Assembly: GCF_000611645.1 (NCBI RefSeq)
Contig: NW_014013345.1
Span: 3,944-32,019 of the forward strand
Direction of reading: 5' to 3'
Length of the DNA: 28,076 nucleotides
Origin: Monoraphidium neglectum
Taxonomy: Eukaryota; Chlorophyta; Chlorophyceae; Sphaeropleales; Selenastraceae
Shown: in pieces, positions 21,501 to 28,076 of the stretch
Numbering within the stretch: the stretch's first letter is position 1
Layout: the number at the start of each line of letters is the position of its first letter
The notes under the pieces: generated by a model
What the model saw: only the letters and a program-made list of their open reading frames with translations
Database searches by the model: none
What the model was told of the DNA's origin: nothing
Made by a program: the position numbers and the translations under genes

Positions 21501-21586
21501 GCTGGCACCCGCGCCGCGGCCGTGGCGGGCTTGGACGGGAGAACCGCCCGCGACGGCTTGCTATTGCTTGAAGCGATGAGATTCAT
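18537..21586 (-). CDS. Divergent oxysterol-binding (ORP/OSBP)-like protein
   Basis: Minus-strand exons 21586-21491, 21408-21210, 21152 to about 21100, about 21010-20937, 20701-20419, 20247-20006, 19786-19610, 19311-19075 and 18776-18537 give roughly 560 residues. The core resembles the ORP lipid-transfer fold: LHWQLVPVAHPRAKRLGRD, SVKIELAGNCTITL, ETYAVQLPSLVLL, GDLIVSCPQTGLTASLRL, FGGSWRNQVYVSC, then GSPRLWTALHDAVLYSD. ORPs move sterols and PI4P between membranes at contact sites. The ORP signatures are degraded: the EQVSHHPP position reads EQAQPMA, without the His pair, and the NPLLGE position is at best FHGCQLRLQE. The N-terminus (MNLIASSNSKPSRAVLPSK) is basic. The C-terminus is an RPGSAAG repeat. 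The junction between the third and fourth exons is unresolved: the frames differ by one base with an in-frame TAG. Either an unusual intron or a frameshift lies there. Confidence 0.5.
18577..18675 (-). repeat. 21-base minisatellite in the ORP-like C-terminus
   Basis: About 4.7 tandem copies of a 21-base unit (plus strand GGCCGCCCCGCCGCCGAC plus CCC) begin at 18577, 18598, 18619, 18640 and 18661. Being a multiple of three, the unit keeps the minus-strand frame and encodes a repeated Arg-Pro-Gly-Ser-Ala-Ala-Gly heptapeptide near the end of the ORP-like protein. Confidence 0.9.
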
Positions 21587-21780
21587 TTCGGGTCTCTTGT
21601 ACAGGGGCGATTGTGCAGTGGCTCAGCTGGTGATGTCCATCGTTCTAGTACGAGGTCGGGCTTCACGAGGCTCAACCAACAGAACGGACCGCACGCGCGA
21701 ATTTTGACAAAGATCGACCCCCAGGATATGCAAGGAGCAAAATTCTGAAACATCGCATCACAAAGGCACCTCTGCCAGCC
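21587..21780. promoter_or_regulatory. Compact divergent promoter region
   Basis: Only 194 bases separate the start of the ORP-like gene (minus) from that of the dehydratase-fragment gene (plus). Both 5' regions must share this space. No specific element could be identified. Confidence 0.45.
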
Positions 21781-22569
21781 ATGGCTCACGCCGACGACCC
21801 TTACGCTCTCAACGCCGACGGCACCGCGGCCGACCCCCTCGCGTTCCAGGCCGCCCTGAGGGCGGATGCGTCGAAGATGGCAGAGCTTGAGGCCGACCCA
21901 GAGCTACAGGGTGTGCTGCTAGGACCCGACACTGCCGCCATGCAGGCGCTGCTGCAGCAGGCGTTTCAGGTGCGTGAGCTTTGGCAGGCCGTTCTGCAGC
22001 GAGTGCTGACCACGACCACAGGCACATCACAACGGGCTCGTGGAAACGCAAGGGCTTGCCAACATGCAACCCAATTTAAATCGCGATCCAGCCAGCCTGC
22101 GCTCAACTGCTGTCAGCAGCTGGCAGTGCGTCTGCAATTGGGGGTCACGGTCCTGCAAGCTGCGTCAAACTGCCGCATGTCACAGGCTCAGATGGCCAAG
22201 GCCAAGGATATGGGCCGCTGGATGGCAGAACGCACCATCGATGCCCAGCGTGCCTCTGCGACGGTGAGCGCCAACCACCTGCCAGTGCGGGGCCAGAAAA
22301 CTTGGGGATGGCACAACCCCTGCGTTTGCTGCTTTGAGGCCGAGACAAAGAACACTCCCTGTGTCAGTGATTGGCGGGGTTGACGCCAGGATGTGTTTTG
22401 CAACGTGACCCCAATATACAAAGGAGCACCCGCGCCTTTATGCTTGCCAAACAATTTTCAGGTGCCACGCGACACCGTCCAGCTCTACGCACAGCTGGCG
22501 CAGAGCGGGCTGCAGTACGGCCCCGCGTTCCGGCTGCTGCGCAACGTCCACGTCCCCGACACCAACTGA
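21781..22569 (+). CDS. Short protein ending in a polyketide-synthase dehydratase-like fragment
   Basis: Three exons, 21781-21969, 22186-22263 and 22462-22569, join in phase to 124 residues. The start MAHADDPYALNADGTAADPL is followed by an Ala/Gln/Leu-rich helical stretch with ADPELQGVLLGPDTAAMQAL and RTIDAQRASATVPRD. The last exon reads LYAQLAQSGLQYGPAFRLL and ends in HVPDTN. The L-Y-x-x-L-x-x-x-G-x-x-Y-G-P-x-F pattern is typical of the second half of dehydratase (DH) domains of type I polyketide synthases, which chlorophytes can encode as giant proteins. Here the protein stops about 20 residues later. It lacks the catalytic His subdomain and the later Asp, so it cannot be a full dehydratase. 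A TGTAA 33 bases past the stop argues for a genuine short transcript. It could be a PKS-derived remnant or a small family that shares this motif. Confidence 0.6.
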
Positions 22570-22995
22570 GGCCGCCATCAAGGTGCCGTGCTGTCTCGAA
22601 TTGTAACACGAGTAATCAACCGGGATGAGCGCGTGGCAATCAAGGGGGCAGTCATGAGAAAGCAACGAAGACTTGGCAGGCGTCCAGCAGAGGCGGGCGA
22701 AAGGGCTTGACAAGGGGTGCGGCAGCACCAGAAGGGGTGTCAAGCATTGGGCTGCGCGTGTTTGTCCGCAGCAACAGGTTTTGTATGCTGACCTGCTTGC
22801 AGGTCACAGACGAGAAGAAAATTCCAGTGCAGGAACCCTCAAGTAAGAGTTTGACAGGCGTGACGCTCCACAAGTCAACAACATTCAAATGTCATCCATG
22901 GATGGCATGTACACTGTATGAACAGCCTTTGCTCAGGAACATGTTTGGGGCGGTAGCCAGCCATCTCAGGCCTCTACCCGTGGCTTCTGCTTGTG
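22570..22995. other. Convergent 3' intergenic region
   Basis: These 426 bases lie between the stops of the dehydratase-fragment gene and the glycosyltransferase gene. Apart from the TGTAA at 22602-22606 I see no gene, repeat or element. No minus-strand TGTAA was found for the glycosyltransferase here. Confidence 0.5.
22602..22606 (+). promoter_or_regulatory. TGTAA poly(A) signal of the dehydratase-fragment gene
   Basis: TGTAA is 33 bases past the TGA at 22567-22569, close to ideal spacing, and supports a transcript that ends at this short gene. Confidence 0.6.
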
Positions 22996-25931
22996 CTATG
23001 CAAATTTATCATGCACAGTCCGGTCCTCAAACAAAAGCTGCTGCCCCAGCTGGGACGCCAACGTTTGCTCTCCTGGCCCCTCATCCAACACTTGCCCCGA
23101 CCGCTGCTCGTGCAGACGCCGCCGCCCTGCCGGCTGCTCCTGCTGCCGCTCGGCGACCCGAGCCCCTGACCATGCCCAAGCCTCTCCTGTCAGCGGCCGC
23201 CGCCGGAAGAGCCAGGGGGGCGACATGCGCCGGGGCGCAGGCGTCTGTGCGGCAGCAGTCGCTGCTCGCGCTCCGTTCGCCAGCGTGCTGGCCGTCAGCG
23301 TCCGCACTGATGGATCAGCTGCCACTGCAGCAGCCGGCTGCGCCAGACGGATCCCCTGCTTGGCCATCCGCAGCTGCTTGGCAGCTTCCAACTGGGTTCC
23401 TGGTGGAAATGCCAGCTGCACCTGCACGGCGTTGTCCTCGTCCGCGTCACCAAGCGCTGCGCCGCCTGCGCGCTTCCCAGCTGCCCAAAGTCGATACATC
23501 CACCAGCAGGGCGCGGCCACCACTGCAAGCGCGATGAGCGCCACGTCAAGGCAGCACACCTGCCACCACAGCATCCTCTGGCCCTGGGTGTGCAGGAAGC
23601 TTCCATGGTCCTTCAGGGCAGCTGCGTACTCGACCCAGTCCGCGGCCTGGGCGCGATACGGCACCCGTGCCGCGCGCAGCCGCTCGCTGGCCACCGCCGC
23701 GGCGCGCGCATAGGAGGGGTTGGAGAGGACCTCTTTGACCGCGGCCGCGACGCGGGGGGCGTCGCCGCGTGTCAAGACGCTCTTGCGCAGCATGATGCCG
23801 CGTCCCTGGGGGCGGTTATGAGGAGGGCAATCCCAGGTCAGATTCCTGCTCTGGGAAAGTGTCCGCAAGCCTGAGCTGTTGGGCAGGCACTGGTACCCTA
23901 CCCTGGATTGCACCTGAACACTGCGTGAGCCTTGCTAACGGGCGACATCCTGAGATGTTCAGGGCCGGGTCTAGCCCTGGTGACGGGCAGCAGTGCAGGA
24001 CACACGCACCTGGTCTGCGGCGAAGCGTATGAGCTCTCCCTGGCCAGCAAGCAGGGGGGCGCCGACGATGGGGACGCCGTGGTATGCAGCCTCCCCGATG
24101 GACAGGAAACCGCCCTGGCCGGGTCCATTGTTAGGAGGGTGGGGCACGGCGGCCGGTGTGCAAATGTATTTATCAGGACCCGGCAATCGTAACACACCTT
24201 TCATAAACCAAGACAGCACTGGCGTGCAGCAAAAAGGCATTGCGACATGTGCGATACCCCCAGCCGGCGCCTTCCATCCCTGATTCACATCAAGTGCAGG
24301 TGCAAGCCAGCGTCTTGCGGCAGGTATGCACGCACCTGGGTGACGAACGCTTTGAGTTTGGGGTGGCCAAGCAGGTCGTTCTGGGGCGCCCACGTCACCA
24401 CTTTGACGTTGGTCACGTTTGCTGCCTTGAGGTCTCCCGCCAGCGCCGCCCGCTCGTCTTCAGACAGCTTCCAAACAATCCGCACGTCAGGCAGCAGCTG
24501 AGCAGCCCGCAGCACCGTGAGGCTCGCGCCGGCCGGGGCGGAGAGGGTGCCGCCAAACGACACGAACACCGCTCCCAAGGGGCCGGCGCCAGACACCCAC
24601 GAGCTGAGGTCCCGAGGCAGTGGCTTGGCTGCGGTAGGGAGAATGGGGCCGATGTATTTTGTGATGGGCCCGACGGGGCGCGGCGGCTCTGTGACAAAAT
24701 TTGAGTTCACCAGCTCCAAGATCGGCTGCACATAGGGCCACCTGTCAGGCAGCATTGCGATGGGTGCCGCACGGGGGCGGTTGCAGATGAGACGTGTGCT
24801 TTGGGGCGCCGCTGGCGCACAAGTGCTCGTTCACACCAGCTCGCAGTTGGCCACATCGGGTCTGCGGGCCACTCCCGTTCCTTTACGCAGGGCTCAAAGG
24901 GCGTATGAGCACCAACTCATAAACTCCTTGCCAAGCTCCAAGCTGGCCGCGGCGCAGGCCCCCCTGTACGCACCGCGCACGCCCCTCACCTGAGCGGCAG
25001 ATCATGCTTCCTGACCAGCTTCTGCACCCACATGGCTGGGTGCCAGTACACTGCCTTGAGCAGCAGCTGCGCCGCAAGCGTTGCCGCTACGTTGGCGGCG
25101 CGCTGTGGGAGGCTCATGCCGTTGGTCGGGAGAAACGTGCCGACAGCTGGGACGTACGCGGGCGCGGACGGCGCGCCGTAGAACAGCGGCTCATACAGGG
25201 AGCCGGCAACGCCGACGTCGAGATCAACGCAGGGCAGGCCGAGGGCTGATGGGAGCAGCGCGCCGAAAGCGATGTTGTCTGTGAATCGAAGCGGGCGGGT
25301 GAGGGTGTGCGCGCGGACGTATTGCGAGGGATTCTGTTCTGAGACGGGAGGCCTGGGCTCCGGGGGCGCGCCGCGCGTTGCCTGCATTCCACAGGCGGCC
25401 CATGCAGCTCTGCAACTTGCGCTGTGCCGTCCTGCTCCTGTGGGCCTGTGTGAGCAGCCCAAGGGGCTTTGCAGGGTGCGGCCCACCTGTGACGACCAGG
25501 TCGATGGCCCCAGGGCCGTCGCGCAGCGCGCGCAGCCGCGCCATCAGCCCCTCGTGGCTCAGCATATAATCAGTCCTGTTCGCCAGCGCCTCGACTATCA
25601 TCCAAACGCCGTGCAGCGGGCCCGCCTCTGCAGCGCGTCTCTTGTCCTGCTCGACCCACTGGCAGTCAAGCGGGTAGGTGACAAACCCGACCCGTGCGCC
25701 GGGGCGACGCTGCGACAGCACGGCTTTCGCAAACGGCACGTGACAGTCGGGGGATATGAAGCTGATGTCATGGCCGCGGGCCGCCAGCTCAGCTGCAAGC
25801 TCCAGGTGAACTAGGATGTGTGTGCGCTCCCCGAGGGGATTGAAGAGCAGCCTGTAGGCGCATGCAGCGCGTGGTGCCGCTGCAGCCAGCAGCAGCGCCA
25901 GCAGCAGCAAGCGCAGGGCACCCAGGCGCAT
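22996..25931 (-). CDS. Membrane-bound UDP-glycosyltransferase (GT1, UDPGT type)
   Basis: Five minus-strand exons, 25931-25487, 25278-24990, 24741-24336, 24114-24010 and 23805-22996, join in phase to 684 residues. A signal peptide (LRLLLLALLLAAAAPRAACA) is followed by NPLGERTHILVHLELAAEL and ARGHDISFISPD. H38 is the expected catalytic His. Exon 3 carries VFVSFGGTLSAPAG and WAPQNDLLGHPKLKAFVTQ. Exon 4 continues GGFLSIGEAAYHGVPIVGAP. Together these form the UDP-sugar signature. A transmembrane helix (about residues 501-522, VALIALAVVAAPCWWMY) near the C-terminus fits animal-type, ER-anchored UGTs that add sugars to small lipophilic acceptors from the lumenal side; the acceptor is unknown. Two oddities: the usual His of the HGG signature is Gln (TQGG), and about 160 residues follow the membrane span, far more than the short tail of animal UGTs. 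A longer start at 25979 is possible. Confidence 0.88.
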
Positions 25932-26366
25932 CGACAGTGGCCGTGGGTGAAAGGCGCCGCCAGGCTGCAGAGACTCCATCTGAGTCAAACCGTCAAGGCG
26001 CTCTGTGTGTATAGTGGCAGTAGCGGGAGCGTCTTGGCAAGGGTTGACCGCCGATGGGCGCCCTGGGGCACAGAGAAGCACCTGGGAAGAGGGCGTATCT
26101 TCGATTCAAATAAGAGTTAGCTAAAGAGATTTCTTTTTTTGATCGTTGCTCAATTCTATACGGAGTCTGGGAGAGCAGAAGCTGCTGTTGCACGTCCCCG
26201 GTCCTCTGTTCTCCATCCTCAATCTCACCAGCGACCGGGTCAATTGCAAATGATCACCAATGTCAAGCCCGCCACATTAGCCACCCGTCGTTTATCCAAG
26301 CACTGTTAGGGGTGGTGCTGGGTCCCAGCGGGCGCGGCGCTCCTGGCGCTGGACTATACAGGAATA
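25932..26366. promoter_or_regulatory. Divergent promoter region between the glycosyltransferase and fasciclin genes
   Basis: The 435 bases between two outward-facing starts should hold both promoters. An AT-rich patch at about 26098-26160, with a run of T, is the most distinctive part. No specific binding site or gene was recognised. If the glycosyltransferase starts at 25979 the region is 387 bases. Confidence 0.45.
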
Positions 26367-27699
26367 ATGATGACGGCAAGGACCGTCTCCAGGGCCAGGC
26401 TAGGTAAGCTGCCACCCGCGGGCATGGCTCCGTGCTGTTGCTGCTGCTGCTGCTTCTTCGGCATGGGTGCTGCTTGCTGCTGCAGCCTGTCACTCGAGGA
26501 GTCATACGCGGGCGCGAATGGTCTGAATTAATGTATTCTTCACCTTGGGGTTCCGTCCACAGGCCTTGGGCTGGTGGCCTTGGTTCTGGCGCAGCAGCAG
26601 CTGACCGTGGTTGCCATCGAGAACGCGGAGTTCTCCGTGATCCCAGACGTCGCTCCGTGGCCTAAGACTTTGCCCGTGGACAGGGCATTCCCGACCAACC
26701 TGCCGCCGGGGCTGCCGATAAACCTTCCTCCCGCGCCGTCGGTGCTGGTGCCCGGCCCCCAGGCCGGGTGCGCCACCACCGTGCGCGAGGTGCTCACGAA
26801 GAACGGCCGCTCCGCCTTCATAGCACTGCTCTCGTCCTCACCTGAGGGCCGCGGCGTGCTCGACGGCTCGCTGGCCGCGACGGTCCTCGCGCCCACAGAC
26901 GCGGCGATCGCGGGGCTGCGCGTGCTCGGGGCAAACGCCGACCCGGCGCAGGCCGCTATGGTGGCGCAGTACCACGTGCTGCAAGGCCGCCTGCCGCTGC
27001 AGCAGATGCTTGTCGAGCCGGGGCTGTGGCTCAACTCGTCGCTCACCAAGGCCACGTGCCCGACCGCCTTCCAGACGCTCACCGTGCTGCCGGGCAACGC
27101 GACCGCTGTCAAGTGCGCGCCGGCGCGCTCTGCACGGCGCGGCGCAGCTTGCATGGGCATATAGATTCAAAGCGGAGCCAGATGGAGCCCTGGTTGGCAG
27201 TTGGCTTGCAGATGTCACTGTGGTCAGCACACACAGCTAGCAACTTGTGGTGTCCCATGCTGGGCTTCCGCCGTCCATGCCTCGTCCACCCCCGGTCGGC
27301 GGTCCAGAGCCGGCGAGCCCCCTCGAACGCCTCCCGGGCCGCAGCCCTCTGCGCCGTCCCAATTACGCCGCGTTCTCCCTCTCCCCCACGCCCTTCCCAC
27401 GCGCCCCACCGCCCAGGCCCTCCCCCGAGGCCTACGTGCGTGGTGCAGAGAACACCGCCCGCATCACCGTCGCAGACCTGCCCGCGTGCAACGCGGTGGT
27501 CCACCTCCTGGACTCGGCGCTGCAGCCCTGCTGCACCAGCGTGTTTGAGCAGCTGCCGCAATTCAGCGTCGTGAAGATCCAGCCCAGCTACTTTGACGGT
27601 TACCGGCAGCAGGAGCCGCCAACCAACGACGACGGCTCCAACAGGCGGCTGTTTGAGGAGTCCATGGTCGACCTGCTGCTGGTGGGTGGCGTCGAGTGA
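26367..27699 (+). CDS. Secreted fasciclin (FAS1) domain protein
   Basis: Three exons, 26367-26403, 26563-27112 and 27417-27699, join in phase to 289 residues. The 37-base first exon gives MMTARTVSRARL. The second continues into the hydrophobic GLGLVALVLA, completing a signal peptide split by an intron. After a Pro-rich spacer the FAS1 domain begins near TTVREVLTKNGRSAF. It continues through TVLAPTDAAIAGLRVLGAN, VAQYHVLQGRLPLQQML and LTVLPGNATAVK, with the closing block ITVADLPACNAVVHLLDSAL. FAS1 domains are extracellular adhesion modules found in cell-wall or extracellular-matrix glycoproteins; such a role is inferred. The C-terminus is hydrophilic and then hydrophobic (MVDLLLVGGVE), too short for a clear anchor. 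The gene is divergent from the glycosyltransferase. Confidence 0.85.
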
Positions 27700-28076
27700 C
27701 GCCGCGGTCGGCGGCCGGTGACCGTGGGTGGCCTCTGTGTGGGGCGGGTGACAGCGGCATCGTTGGTCGGCGGGAGCTGGGATTTGGCGTTCGGCGAGGA
27801 TTGGGGGCGACGGCGGGGCGGTGCGGGGAGCGGCAGTGGCGCGGAGCAGCACACTGTCCATCCTGCTGCTCGTGCGCTGTGGGATCAAAATCATTCTTGC
27901 TCTGAATCAGGCAACGGCCCTGAAGCTGTGCTCACATAAGCCGCGTTCATATGAAGGGTCCAAAAGGCGCAACAGAGCAGCTGGCGCCACCCACCTCTGC
28001 GTCCGGCTGCCAAGCGTGATAGCCCCCGTCCCTTGTCCCCATCCCGGGCCCCCGCCCCCTCCGTCCTCCCTCCAAC
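27700..28076. other. 3' flank of the fasciclin gene
   Basis: The last 377 bases follow the TGA at 27697-27699. They should include the 3' untranslated region. The final part is a C-rich tract running to the window edge. I found no TGTAA, gene or other element. Confidence 0.5.

Noticed and set aside
26432..26665. Leu- or Cys-repeat start for the fasciclin gene at 26.43 kb
   Set aside because: The CTG repeat lies in the first intron; the ATG at 26367 with a GTAAGC donor gives a phase-consistent signal peptide.
1..28076. tRNA, rRNA, CRISPR, insertion sequence or operon structure
   Set aside because: No cloverleaf, rRNA block, spaced direct repeats or transposase with terminal repeats was seen; introns and TGTAA signals show eukaryotic nuclear DNA.

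Overview
This window looks like nuclear DNA from a chlorophyte green alga, probably Chlorophyceae and close to the Chlamydomonadales/Sphaeropleales. Four things point there. Genes are GC-rich and interrupted by many short GT-AG introns, with two apparent GC-AG introns. TGTAA poly(A) signals follow several stop codons on both strands. CAG and CA microsatellites are common. The central gene is a HAP2/GCS1 gamete fusogen that I could align from memory with Chlamydomonas HAP2 along the whole ectodomain. Exon limits below were set by eye, using splice consensus, phase agreement and family likeness. No transcript or database was consulted.

Layout from left to right: (1) the 3' part of a plastid FtsH-like HEAGH protein (+, 1-1900); (2) a bL25/TL5-family ribosomal protein (-, 2842-4476); (3) a MYND-finger plus CS/NudC-like protein (+, 5738-8212); (4) a small membrane-anchored coiled-coil protein (-, 8435-9301); (5) HAP2/GCS1 in 15 exons (+, 9974-17456), with a very long Gly/Pro/Gln-rich cytoplasmic tail; (6) a small uncertain Cys-containing gene (+, 17674-18339); (7) a divergent oxysterol-binding-like protein (-, 18537-21586); (8) a short gene ending in a polyketide-synthase dehydratase-like fragment (+, 21781-22569); (9) a membrane-bound UDP-glycosyltransferase (-, 22996-25931); (10) a secreted fasciclin-domain protein (+, 26367-27699).

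The genes mostly alternate in strand, giving four divergent pairs with intergenic gaps of about 0.2-1.3 kb and convergent pairs whose 3' ends lie close together. They do not form one pathway: this is an ordinary gene-dense algal locus, not a cluster. The parts most worth a second look are the HAP2 gene (fusion-loop substitution, polyQ tail, GC-AG intron), the orphan dehydratase-like gene, the MYND+CS architecture, the ORP-like gene with degraded signature motifs, and an unexplained stretch of protein-like but broken frames at about 5.2-5.7 kb.
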